Source: Sporocytophaga sp. (lineage in GTDB: Bacteria > Bacteroidota > Bacteroidia > Cytophagales > Cytophagaceae). Taken from it: 64,000 nucleotides of DNA. The DNA lies in assembly GCA_024707265.1 (NCBI GenBank), contig JANQAB010000010.1, positions 372,001 to 436,000 on the forward strand. Direction: 5' to 3'. Made by a program: the position numbers and the translations under genes. The notes under the pieces were generated by a model. It was not told the origin of the DNA, did no database searches, and was given only the letters and a program-made list of their open reading frames with translations. Below are positions 45,835 to 59,117 of this stretch, in pieces; position 1 is the stretch's first letter; every line of letters begins with the position of its first letter.

Positions 45835-48800
45835 ATGTTTCCGGGAGATTTTAAATCGAACAAATTGATCAGAAAGAGAATAAAATTCTCACTATTGATC
45901 TTGTTTTCGTTTATCTTCTTTTTCTCAGGGGGTTTCGGAGGGTACGAAAGAGATAAGACCTGCATCTACGGATAATGGATATGTTGTACTTGATCCAGGA
46001 TGGTCACCATTTGCAACTTATGGTTGTCCTGTAACAAGCAGATTAAATATAAGAATCTGTAATGTTGGTGAAAGAGTATATTTCGGTTTTAATCAACCCA
46101 ATAGAGACGTCAGATTCAGAATTAAAGACTCCAGTGGAGTAATTGTTGTTCCTCAGACTACTGTACCAAGTTCTGGGGCAGGATATATTTCTACTTATAA
46201 CCGTGCAGTAGCCGGGCCTTCTGCCATTGTAGGTGCAGGCGGATACGATGCAATGTCTTTTACAGCCACCCAAACCGGAGATTATTATATTGAATTTTTA
46301 CTTCCTAACGGAAATCCAAGAAGGGAATTTGATTTATTTGATATTACTGTGGCATCAGCTGCCAATGTTCCCATTAAAGGAAGAATCTGGTCTCAATCCT
46401 GGATGTTGTCTACTAAAAGTTTTACGAATGCATTCAAAGGATTAATGTATATATATGCCGATGATGGAATTGTTACATCATTGAATTTTAATGGCATGCA
46501 GCCTTATGTGTTCGTATTGAATGCTAACATGACCGGTACTGGAAATACCGGTAATCCTGATTTAGACAGACAGTCAAAAGTGGGTTCTTCTACTTATCCA
46601 AAATACAAAGTATTCCTTAACGATCCGGACCCGTCTTGTTTTCCTACAGGTCAGTTTGGTAAAATTACTGCACCGACAACTGTTTCAGGTTGCCCTCCCA
46701 CAAACTTTTGTTTAAATGTGTTTGTGGACAAGCCAGGTTTTGCTCAAATATTCCTTGATCTGAATGGTATTCCAGGCCATCAGCCCGGTACAAGTGACCG
46801 GGCAATTTCTGCAGTAGTAAACCCACCCCAAACCTGTATACCATGGGATGGAAGAGATGGTTTAGGGAACAGAGTAACAACTGCCGTATCAATAAGAACC
46901 CGAACGGACTTCTATAACGGACTTACACACATTCCTTTATATGATGTGGAGGGGAACCCTAATGGTTACATTGTAAATTTGGTTCGACCCCTGACCGGAA
47001 TTCCAATAAAATTATATTGGGATGACAGAAATATTCCTGCTGCTAATGGAAGTACAAACCTTACAGGTTGTAATAATCCCTGCCATAAATGGACCTGGTA
47101 TGGTTCAGATAATACAGCAAGAGACTATGGTAACAGAAATACAGTCAACACCTGGTGGTATGCTGATTCAACTTCCGACGTAACGGACAATTTGGTGCCC
47201 CCGGGCATTGTTGTTGATGCAGACACCAGAATTTCAGATTCTAATGGCAATGACTCGACAATCTGCGGATCTGCTACGTCTTATACCCTTAGCGGACTTG
47301 TACAAAATGCTGGAGGAGGAATGTGGACGACTACAGGTACAGGTACATTTTCTGATGTAAACAATATGAATGGGACTTATACTCCTTCAGCAGCAGATAA
47401 GGCGGCAGGGTTTGTAAGGATCATCCTTGTTTCTATAGGTAATGGTGCCTGCCCGGCCATAAGAGATACTCTGACCCTGAGATTCCAGGCAATTCCTTCG
47501 GTATTAGCAGGTCCTGCAGTCACAGTCTGCTCAAACAATCCTCAGGTTGCTTTGAATGGATCTGTTCAAAATGCATCCGGAGCTATATGGTCGAGCTCAG
47601 GAACAGGTACATTCACACCTTCAGCAACCAATCTGGTTGCTACTTACATTCCTTCAACGGCAGATATTGCCTCAGGGAATGTTTCTTTAACATTAACGTC
47701 AACTGGTAATGGTGTTTGTCCTGCAACTCAAAGCGTTACTAAACTTATAACGATAGAACAAGCACCTACTGCAAATGCAGGCCCGGATCAGACAATCTGT
47801 TCAGGCGGAACTGCGACCTTAGCTGGAAGTGCTTCAAATTATACAAGTATAACATGGTCCGGTGGAAAAGGAACATTTTCTCCGAACAATTCAACCTTAA
47901 ATGCTACATATACACCTCATAATTCAGAAAAATCGGGTTCCATAACACTTACACTTACTGCTACAAAAGTCGGTTGTGCTACGGTTACTGATCAGGTAAA
48001 TGTCATTATACAACCTGCCCTTACTGTAAATGCAGGTGCAGATATTTCTGTTTGTAAAAACAATCCTGCTGCCAACCTTTCCGGAACTTCAACAAATGCA
48101 ACAACTTATACCTGGTCAGGTGGAGTTGGTACATTTTCAAATGCCAATGCACTAACAACTATCTATACTGCAACAACAGCCGAAACCAACGCTGGTCCTG
48201 TTACATTAACTCTTACTGCCTCAAGACCGGGTTGTCCTTCTGTTTCAGATCAGGTGCAGGTAACCTTCACTCCATCACCAGTTTCAACTCCAGGTCCCGG
48301 AAGTACTGTATGTGCTAACAATCCAAACGTTTCGCTTAACGGATCTGTAACCGGAGCCACCGGTGGTAGATGGACAGGAGGTTGCGGAACATTTATACCA
48401 AATGATGCTACTTTAAATGCTACTTATATTCCTTGTGCCAGTGAAGTGTCAAGCGGTTTAATTTCCCTTACACTTACCACTACCGGCAATGGTACTTGTA
48501 ATGCAGTTTCGAATTCTACACTAATATTAGTAGAGCCATCTCCGGTTGCAAATGCAGGATCAGACAAATCAGTTTGCGAAAACAACCCGAATATTGTCTT
48601 GTCTGGCACTATCACTGATGCTACATCATCAACTTGGTCAGGTGGGGCTGGTTTATACCAACCAAGTGCTACTGATTTGAATATTACATATATTCCAACT
48701 TCAAACGAAATAGCATCAGGATCTGTAGTACTAACTTTAACAGCAAATAGAGCTACATGTAATTCACACTCAGACCAGGTAACAATTAATTTTACTCCTG

Positions 48801-51800
48801 CACCTATTGTAAATGCTGGACCGGATCAGTCAGTGTGTGCCAACAATTCAGTTGTAAATCTGAACGGCACTGTGAGTAATGCCGGAGGGGCGATTTGGTC
48901 CGGAGGTGCTGGTACCTTCTCTCCTAATGCTTCTACTTTAAATGCAAAATACACACCTACTGCTGGTGAAATAGCAACAGGTACAGTAACGCTCACATTA
49001 TCATCAACCGGAAATGGTAATTGTATTCAGGTTCAGGATGAGGTTGTAGTTACAATAACTAAAACGCCAACTATTGATGCTGGTACAAATAAAACAGTGT
49101 GTGCGAACAACCCTGCCGTAAATCTTAGTGGAAAAGTAACCATTGCTGCTGGAGGAACATGGTCCGGAGGCAGCGGAATTATAACTCCAAACATAGATTC
49201 ATTAAACATTAGATATGTTCCTTCTGCTGCTGAAATTGCTGCAGGAACAGCAACACTTACATTTACTACAAGAGGAAATGGAAATTGTATTCCAGTTTCT
49301 GATCAGGTTTCTGTAAACATCACCCCTGCCCCTACTGCAAATGCAGGAGCAGACAAATCTGTTTGTGCCGATAGCCCGGCTATTTCTTTATCAGGTTCAG
49401 TAACAGTGGCTACCGGCGGTACATGGTCTGGTGGAATGGGAACATTTACGCCTAACAATACTTCATTAAATGCAACCTATCAACCAACTGTATCTGAAAT
49501 TAATTCTGGTTCCGTTACTCTTACTTTAACCACTTCAGGAAATGGAATTTGTAATCCGGTTTCTGATCAGATATTAATTTCAATAGCCCCAGCTCCTACA
49601 GTAAATGCTGGAGCTGATCAGGTATTATGCGGAGCTGTTTCCTCAGTTGCATTGTCTGGCAATGTAACTGGGGCAACAGGCGGAACATGGACTACCTCCG
49701 GCACCGGAACATTCTCTTCAAATGCCAATACACTTAATGCAAGTTATGTTCCATCAGCAGCTGATAAAACAGCTGGAAATGTAACTTTGACATTAACAAC
49801 AACAGGGAATGGTCTTTGCAAAGAAATTAAAGATCAGGTTGTACTTTCCTTTACAACGGTTCCCACTGTAAATGCAGGTCCTGATCAGGTTATATGTGCG
49901 AATGATCTTCCTGTTAGATTAGCAGGGTCAGGATCAGCAGCAAACTGGTCTGGAGGAAGCGGAACATTTACACCTAATTCCAATTCCGCAAATGCAACTT
50001 ATATGCCATCAGCATCAGAAATAGCTTCTGGTACAGTTACCCTTACACTTACAACAGTAGCGAGTGGTGCTTGTCCTGTGGTTTCTGATCAGGTTAGAAT
50101 TACAATTCCTCCTGCTCCCACTGCAAATGCAGGTTCTGACTTTATAATGTGTGGAAATTTAACCAGTTACACACTTAACGGAACAATAAACAGCGCTGCC
50201 ACAGGCGGATTCTGGACAACTACCGGAACGGGTGCCTTTACTCCAAACGCATCTACCTTAAACGCGACCTATACACCATCTACAGCGGATAGAACTGCTG
50301 GATCTGTATATTTAATATTATCCACTACAGGAACAGGGATTTGTTCAACCACAAGAGATACAATGCAATTGACAATATCACCTAGAGTAACTGTAAATGC
50401 AGGGCCAGACCAAACTCTTTGTGCAAGTCTGACAGGAATTCAATTAAACGGTACTGCCAATAATGCAGCAGGAATTACCTGGACAACTTCAGGAACAGGA
50501 ACATTTACTCCAAACGCTACAACATTATTAGCGTCATATATTCCGTCATCAGGGGATACTGCAGCTAAGTCAGTCACCTTAACAATAACTTCTGTCGGTA
50601 CCCCTACATGCGCCTCAGTTACTGATAATGTAACAATCCAATTTACACCTGCTCCTGTAATAATAGCAGGACCTGATCAGACGCTTTGCGCAGATGTTGC
50701 CTCAGTTCAGTTAGCTGGTTATAAAGCGAATTCTACCGGGGCAAGATGGAGCACCTCTGGAACAGGAACATTCTCTCCATCCTTTACAACATTGAATGCA
50801 TCATATATACCCTCTGAAGCGGATAAAGGTACATCAGTGACATTAACACTTAGCAGCACAGGAAGCGGAATTTGTAATGGTGCATCTGATAACCTTATAA
50901 TAAATCTGAATCCAACTCCTACTGTAAATGCCGGCCTGGATCAGACAGTCTGTGCAGATACAGCTGCAATCAACTTGAGTGGTGTAGTAACAGTTGCTAC
51001 TGGAAGCACCTGGACATCAGACGGAACAGGTTCATTTGCAAATCCTAGTTCACCAGTTACTACTTACACCCCTTCCACTGCTGATATCAGCAAAGGAATA
51101 GTAGCATTTACCCTTACTACCAATGCTGCAGGTGCATGTTCCCCAGTTTCAGATATCGTTGCTGTTGTGATTACCCCAGCTCCAACAGTTAATGCTGGAA
51201 CCAACAGAAATGTATGTGCCAATAATGCAACACTTACTCTTAATGGATCAGTAACTGTATCTTCAGGAGGAATCTGGTCCGGAGGAACAGGAATATTTGT
51301 ACCGAACAATTCAGCTTTAAATGCTACTTATAATCTTTCTGCTTCTGAAATAAGCAGTGGCAGTGTAATATTGACTTTAACTACAACCGGAAACGGTTTA
51401 TGTAAAGCGAAAACAAGCCAGATAACCATTAATGTAGGGGCAGCTCCAACAGTAAATGCTGGGCCAGATCAAACTATTTGTGAAGACCTGATGGGAGTTA
51501 ACCTTGCAGGTACATTTACAGGGACAAATCTTTCAGGTGTTGAATGGACAAGCTCAGGAAGTGGCGCTTTCTTCCCTAATCAGGTTACCCCAAATGCTAC
51601 TTATGTTCCTTCCGTAGCTGATAGATCTTCCGGAACGGTCAGATTATTATTAACTACAACAGGAAATGGAAATTGTAATGCTGTTGTGGATACAATGAAT
51701 ATTACAATTACACCTGCGCCAACAGTTAATGCAGGTGCAGATAATATTGTTTGCGGAAACAACGCGGAAATCAACCTGCAGGGAAATGTATCTGTTGCAA

Positions 51801-54800
51801 CCGGAGGATACTGGAGATCAAGTGGAACAGGAACCTTTACTCCTGATACCACATCATTAAATGCTTCATACATTCCTTCTCCATTGGATATTTCAGGAGG
51901 AACAGTAACACTCACTTTAATTTCTTCAGGAAATGGGTTGTGTAAACCTGTCAGTGATCAGCTGGCTGTTACTATTACCCCTGCACCGACAGTTAATGCC
52001 GGAGCAGACAGAACTGTATGTGCCAATAATTCTAAAATTTCACTTAATGGTGTAGTTACTGTGGCTACAGGAGGAACATGGAGTACCAATGGAAGTGGTT
52101 CGTTCTCTCCTGATCCGAACAGCCTGAATGCAACATACACTCCTTCTGAAGCTGATAATACCACGGGTTCAGTGATACTAATCCTTACCTCTACTGGCAA
52201 TGGAGATTGTAATGCTGTTTCAGATTCAGTAAACATAACTATTACCCCTGCTCCTACTATTGAGGCAGGAACAAATCAGACAATTTGTGCAACTGGTACA
52301 GGTGCTCCATTAAACGGAACAATTACAGTTGCTACCGGTGGTTCCTGGAAATCGACCGGAACAGGTACATTCAGCCCAAATGCCTTCAGCGCTATTGCAA
52401 CCTATGTACCTTCAGCAAGCGATACCATTACTGGAAAAGTAACATTGACACTTATTACAACAGGAAATGGAAATTGTACTCCTGTTTCTGACAGTTTGAA
52501 TGTAACAATTCAGAAGACTCCTTTAATCAATGCAGGACCTGACGAAACAATCTGTGCAGACAAAGAATTCCTGCAACAATCCGGAAGTGTAGCAAATGCA
52601 ACAGGTGCAACCTGGACTACCAGCGGTAGCGGAACCTTTACACCTGACAACAATACACTTAATGCAATTTATAATCCTTCAGTAGCTGATCTTTCAGGAA
52701 CTTCCCTGGTACTCACTTTAACTTCGACGGGTAACGGATCTTGTTCACCTGTTTCAGATCAGAAAATTTATACTATCAATCCTGTACCAACTGTAAATGC
52801 AGGAGCTGATCAATCACTTTGCGCAAATAACTCTAATGTAGTTCTAAGTGGGGTTAAAACAATTGCAACAGGCATTATGTGGACAAGCTCAGGAGATGGT
52901 ACATTTTCACCTGATAACACATCTCTGTCAGCAACCTATATCCCATCTGCAGATGATATTGCCGGTGGCTCAGTTGCAATAACACTAACCACGACCGGTA
53001 ACGGAGCTTGTAATGCAACTTCAGATCAGTTAAATGTAACTATCACTCCTGCTCCGACAATAACAGCAGGACCTGATCAAACTATTTGTGCTAATAACTC
53101 AAATATTCATCTTAGCGGAGAGTATACCGTTGCTACCGGAGGAACATGGACTTCATCTGGTACTGGTACATTCTCTCCTTCGGCAGATGATAAAAATGCA
53201 ACTTACAAACCATCTGCACAGGACATATCCAATGGAAATGTAACATTTACATTTACCTCAACCGGAAACGCCAATTGTTTAGCTGTATCGGATGAAATGA
53301 TTGTTACAATAACACCTGCTCCAACTGTAAATGTAGGTCCAACAGTCAATATATGTGCAACTACAACAGGAGTTCCTTTAAATGGAATCATAACAAATGC
53401 TACCGGAGGAATTTGGGCTTCAGGATCAGGAGAAGGTACATTTAGTCCTTCAAGCACCGATTTGAATGCTACGTTTATGCCCTCCGAAGATCAAATTGCT
53501 ACTGGTAAGGCTAACCTGACACTTACAACCACAGGATTTGGAAATTGTAAAGCGGTATCAGCTAACCTTGTCATTAATATATCTCCACTTGCAGTAGTGA
53601 GTGCAGGTCCGGACGTACAGGTTTGTGCCGGAGCTCCTGGTATAGCTTTATCCGGAACAGTTAAAAAAGCTTCGGGTGGTATATGGACAACCTCAGGAAC
53701 AGGATCTTTTGTTCCGAACCCTACGGCACTGAATGCTACATATGTACCTTCAGCAGCTGAAAATGTAAATGGAAGTACAATTCTGCTGACCCTTACATCA
53801 ACAGGCAATGGTTTCTGTACACCAGTTATTGATGAGATGACCATAAGCTTTAAAGTTACACCTGTAGATGCAGGGCCGGATCAGCAATTCTGTTCAAATG
53901 CGCTGCCAGTGCAGCTGAATGGTTCAGGTAACGGAACCTGGTCAGGTGGATTGGGTACCTTCTCTGATTCAACATCTTTGAGTGCAACTTATACACCAAC
54001 TCTGGATGAGATTGGTACAAAAGTAGAATTGATACTAACCGGAGATGCGCTCGGATCTTGTATAGCAGGTAAGGATACAGTAGTAATTGATCTATTACGT
54101 GGACCTTCAATAGACGTAGGAGCTGATCTTTCTATATGTGAAAACAATCCTGTGGCAAATGTCACTGCAATCTATGCAGATGCAGACGGTATTGTCTGGA
54201 AAACTGAAGGTAACGGAACATTTACTTCAATTTCCTCTACATCTACAACTTATACAGCTTCAGCCCAAGATATTACAACCGGTGTTATAAGATTGTATGC
54301 AACTACAATCAAATCCAATATTTGTAAACCTGAAGCTGATACATTGACACTTACCTTTACTCCTGCTCCTGAAGTAGATGCAGGTAGTGATATCACTTCT
54401 TGTGCCAATGCGGGGGCTATTAACATAAATGGAAGTGTTAAAGGAGCAACAGGAGGTACTTGGAGTATCATATCCGGAAGTGGTTCATTTGCAAATGCTG
54501 CATTAGTTTCAACCAGTTATACACCTTCTTCCGCCGATATAACCAATGGAAGTGTTACACTCCGCTTAACATCCAATCCGGCAGACAATTGCAGCATTGT
54601 ATTTGACGACCTTGTAATTAATATAGGCTCTGCACCTACGGTTGATGCAGGAAATGATGAAACCATTTGTGCTGATGCAAATAGTGTAGTATTAAATGGG
54701 TCAGTTCAGATTGCGTCTGGAGGACACTGGACAACTTCAGGTACGGGTAAATTTAGTCCTAATGATAATACACTGAATGCTACATACATACCATCGGCTG

Positions 54801-57800
54801 ATGATATCAATAATATGGGAGTGACCCTGACCCTGACAACAACCGGAAACGGTACATGTGCCCCAGTGTCAGAAAGTAAAGTCATTACCATTAATCCTGC
54901 TCCAACAGTAAGTGCAGGTCCAAGTCAGACTGTTTGTGCTGATAATACCACAATTACTTTATCAGGAACAAGAACAGTTGCACTAGGTTCAATATGGAGC
55001 AGCACAGGAGGCGGATCATTCGCAGATCCTAACAGCCTCAACACAACCTATACTCCTACTGCGGCAGAGAAAGCTGCAGGATCAATCAACTTAACATTAA
55101 CCACTACCAATAATGGATTGTGCCAAGAAGTTTCAAGTACCGTATCCATATTAATTACTCCTATCCCTGTAGTTAATGCCGGTCTGGATCAATCTGCCTG
55201 TGTTGATGTTAATTCGTATCAATTAGCCGGAAAAGTTTTAAATGCTCCTGCAGGTATCTGGACAACATCCGGATCCGGATCATTTGATGATGCAAATACT
55301 CTGAATGCAGTATATACACCGTCGTCTACGGACAAAACTAACGGCAGTGTGACATTAACATTTGCATCAGCTGGAAACCCCCTTTGTAATGTTGTAAGTG
55401 ACCAGTTGGTATTAAGCTTTACTCCGGCACCTTCTATTAATGCCGGACTAGATCACTCCATCTGTGCTGATAAAGATACGATTCATATTACCGGGTCTGT
55501 AACTATAGCAGCAGGAGGAAGATGGAGCAGTAATGGAGATGGTTATTTTGCTCCAAGCGCTAATTCTTTAGGTTCAGTTTATTACCTGGGAGAAACAGAC
55601 AGAGGACAAACTGCTGTAACACTTTCTATAGTCTCAACAGACAATGGAACTTGTAATGCTGTCACTGATAACCTTATTATAGACATCGCACCGAAACCTG
55701 TAATAGATGCCGGAGCTGATCAAACAATATGCGCAGGTCAGGCCAATGCCACTCTTTCCGGATCAGTCCTTCATGCAACAGGTGGAGTATGGTCAACAAC
55801 AGGAACCGGAACATTTACCAATGGGACATCTTTAACTACTACATATATTCCTTCTGAAGCTGATAATGAGGCAGGAGGTGTAATACTCACCCTGAATTCA
55901 ACAGGAAACGGATTATGTAATGCAGTTTCAGACTTTATTGTAATTAATGTAATTCCATCTCCATCTGCCATTGTAAATGCAGGTGCAGATATAATAACCT
56001 GTAAAGACCTAAGATCAGTAAAATTATCAGGTTATGTATCAAATGCCGGAGGTGGAGTTTGGTCAACTTCTGGTACTGGAACATTTACGCCTGACGTTAA
56101 TACCTTAAATGCTTCCTATACACCATCATTAGCTGATAAGGCAGCAGGAAATATAGTACTTACCTTAACTACAGCGAACAATGGCCAATGTAGTGCAGTG
56201 ACAGATGACATGAGTGTAACCCTAACTCCTATCCCGGTTGTAACTGCAGGATCTTATCCTGACATTTGCGGATTGCCTCAAGCTTCCATTGCTTTGAATG
56301 GTAATGTTACAATAGCAACTGGTGGTATATGGAAATCAAGCGGTTCAGGTGTTTTTGCCGTGGACGCAGCAACACTTAATGCAACTTACTTCCCATCAAG
56401 CCTGGATATACAAAATGGTGTTGTAGGGTTAACGTTAACCTCAACTGGTAATGGAACATGTAACCCTGTAATGCAGACTACTCAGGTGAAAATTATACAA
56501 CCACCTGTGGTTGACGCAGGAACGGATAAGACCTACTGTTCAGATATAGTAACACTTGTATTAAGAGGAACCTCTCAGTTTGACAATGGAGTTACCTGGA
56601 CAGGTACTGGTACTGGAGCATTTAACCCTAACAATAAAGTTACTTCAATCTACTCTCCTTCAGATGTTGATAAAGCAATAGGAAAGATAGTAGTAACCTT
56701 ATCAGCTGTAGGAAAAGGAAGCTGTCCTTCAACTTCAAATACCTCAGTAATTACGATACTTCCTGCTCCAGAGGCAGACGCAGGACCGGATCAGACAACT
56801 TGTAATATCCTTGAAACTTATAGACTGAAGGGAGTACATAAAAACTCTACCAGCGGAGCATGGTTTACTTCTGGTACGGGTTCATTTGACGACTTTAACA
56901 AGCCTGATGCAATTTATTATCCTTCAGATGCTGATAAATCATTTGGATCTGTGGACCTTGTATTTATCACAACTGGAAACGGAATATGTAAATTCAGTCA
57001 GGATACCATGACACTTTATGTAGACAAGTCCCCTATCGTGAATGCAGGAACCGCAATGATTTGTGCCATAGAAGATGGTGCACAGCTTGCCGGAGATATC
57101 AAAAATGCTAATGGTGGTAAATGGTCTACTTCAGGAACAGGAGTATTTGCTATCAATGCTGCAGACCTGAATGCTAAGTACTACCCTACGCTGGATGACT
57201 ATAATAAGGGACAGGTGGTTCTGAAACTTACATCATTCATCAATGGTGCCTGCCCAGCAGTATCAGACAGTACAGTGTTAAAGATTGATCCACTGCCAAT
57301 TGCAGATGCAGGTAGAGATCAGTTTGTGTGTAGAGGAACAACTATAATCCTTGAAGCCAGAACAAGCCCAGGTATTACTTATGAGTGGAAAAACAATGCC
57401 GGTACCATTATCAGCACAGATCCAGTCTTTAGTATAACTGCTGCCAGTGATTCATCTATTACCCTGACTGTAAAAGATTATAAAGGTTGTCCTGCATCAG
57501 ATAGTATCAATGTCGGTGTATTTGATTTCAACAATTCGAAATTTGACATGCTTGATCATTATTGTTATAGTGACACTTTGATCATTCACTCTTTGGCAAC
57601 CGGATTACCAGCTGTTCCAGGGCAATATCAGTGGTACAGAGATGGTATCATTCTGAATAGTGAGAACAGATCTGCTATAGCTCCACAAAGCAATGGTTTA
57701 TTCAAAGTTGTTTATGAATATGGCAACTGTTCGACTGAAAAGACTACCAATGTAACCAACCCACCCGCACTTTCAAGGCAGCCGGTTCTTGGATGTATTG

Positions 57801-58759
57801 GCACTTCTTTACCAATTACCATAGTCTCAGATGTAAATAACGTTGACTATTCATGGATAACCGGAGAACAAGGTAAAGATCTTAATTCCATTAATGTACC
57901 TGTTGCTGCAGACACTAATTACTTCAGGGCAACTGTTACAGATATCCTTGGTTGCAACAGTACAGACAGTGTTATGGTTATCGGAATTGAAAGACCTGTA
58001 ATCGACATTTCCGATGCAGTTTCCTGCATCGGCCAGACAGTAACGTTAGCTGCTACTCCTTCTAACCTGGATAGATTTGCACCATTTGTTCCTGATTATG
58101 CATGGTTTAAGGATAATATCGACATGCACCTAAGTAATGACACCCTTCTTGTAAAAGAGTCTGCACTATATGTGGTTTCATTAACTATAGGTCAATGTAC
58201 AACAAATGATTCTGCTCATGTTTTATTCAATACATTACCAGTGTCTCATTTGCCCGAATTCTCCAAAATTTGTCCTGAATATGGAGCAAAAGTCACACTT
58301 GATGCAGGTTACGATCCAAACTATATGTACAAATGGTCCTCAGTAAATCCTGTATCAAATAAAGACACAAGTAAAATTGATGTACCTCTACCAGGAACAT
58401 ACTTTGTCTTAATAACAAACAAAGAAAACTGTTCAATAACTGATACTATATTGGTTAGAGATCTTTGTAACCCTCGTCTTGATGTTCCAAACGTTTTCAC
58501 ACCTGGAAAATCAGACACACCTGAAAATCAAACATTCAGAGCATATGGAAAATATGTAGTAAATTACAAGATGATGATTTTCAACAGATGGGGCGAGATT
58601 ATATTTGAAACAGGAGACAAAGACGAAGCATGGGATGGATTTTACAAAGGACAGTTAATGCCTATAGGAACATACCCATACATCATCACCTATGAAGGGG
58701 AAGATCCTGAAAGCAGAGGACCGTACAAAAAAGAAGGTAAAGTAACCTTATTGAAGTAA
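45835..58759 (+). CDS. Giant repeat adhesin with type B T9SS (CHU_C) sorting domain (apparent frameshift in the signal peptide)
   Basis: The reconstructed protein has about 4,307 residues. An N-terminal signal (FSLLILFSFIFF) is joined to SQGVSEGTKE if the T5 run at 45919-45923 is T4; otherwise the long frame opens only at 46253 without a signal. Next comes a unique domain of about 430 residues (YVVLDPGWSPFATYGCPVTSR, GFNQPNRDVRFRI, CIPWDGRDGLGN), then about 38 tandem repeats, a PKD-like unit with KDYKGC, Ig-like domains, and a final gliding-associated C-terminal domain (LDVPNVFTPGKSDTPENQTF, FNRWGEIIFET, DEAWDGFYKGQLMPIGTYPY). Such proteins are exported by T9SS to the cell surface and act in gliding or adhesion. 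Each repeat carries two cysteines likely to form a disulfide. Confidence 0.92.
47210..57300 (+). repeat. About 38 tandem protein repeats of about 88 residues in the giant adhesin
   Basis: Units of roughly 255-290 bp follow the pattern VNAGPDQTICANN, L.GSV..ATGG.W, GTGTF.P....LNATY.PS, then LTLTTTGNG.C..VSD, ending in ITPAPT. By eye I count 38 complete units plus one divergent PKD-like unit. Units differ at many positions, so they are not recent nucleotide copies. Two are shorter (near 49870 and 53870). Confidence 0.9.
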
Positions 58760-58770
58760 AATTTTTAATC

Positions 58771-58809
58771 AAATAAAAAAGGAACCTTAAAAGGGTTCCT
58801 TTTTTATTT
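58771..58809. terminator. Terminator after the giant adhesin
   Basis: A perfect 16-bp stem (AAATAAAAAAGGAACC with GGTTCCTTTTTTATTT) around a 7-nt loop starts 12 bp after the stop and includes a T6 run. Confidence 0.92.
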
Positions 58810-59117
58810 AACCTCTTATATCAATTATTCTGTTTAATAACTACTTTTTTGAGGTTTGATTTATATGGTTAAGAAACTAGGTCTAGCTGCTAGTAATAAC
58901 AGTATTAATACTTCTTTCGATAATAATACTATCTAAAGATTGAGGTGAATAAAGCATTTGAATGAACCAGTCGGAGGAAGTACAAATATTAAAGGGATTT
59001 TTCTTATTGAATGAAAGAAGAATTGAGATTGGACTCTTCAACCTCTTCATTCTTCTCCTCAAATATTAAAAACTCTGAAACCCAAGCGAACAAAGGTATT
59101 ATATATAAAAAGTAAAA
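58810..59117. other. Gene-free interval
   Basis: About 300 bp between the adhesin terminator and the protease gene. Only a 34-codon ORF is visible, without support. No clear structure. Confidence 0.5.

Noticed and set aside
48424..55971. Numerous long minus-strand ORFs inside the giant adhesin gene
   Set aside because: They recur at the same phase of each repeat and encode variants of one low-complexity string (such as TVGAGVIV). They are shadows of the repeat codon usage on the opposite strand.
47210..57300. Possible CRISPR or satellite array
   Set aside because: The period of about 265 bp, the open reading frame through the whole region and the heavy divergence between units fit protein repeats, not a nucleotide array.
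58990..59117. 34-codon plus-strand ORF after the adhesin
   Set aside because: It is very short, without a ribosome-binding context or coherent hydrophobic or folded pattern. Not supportable as a gene.
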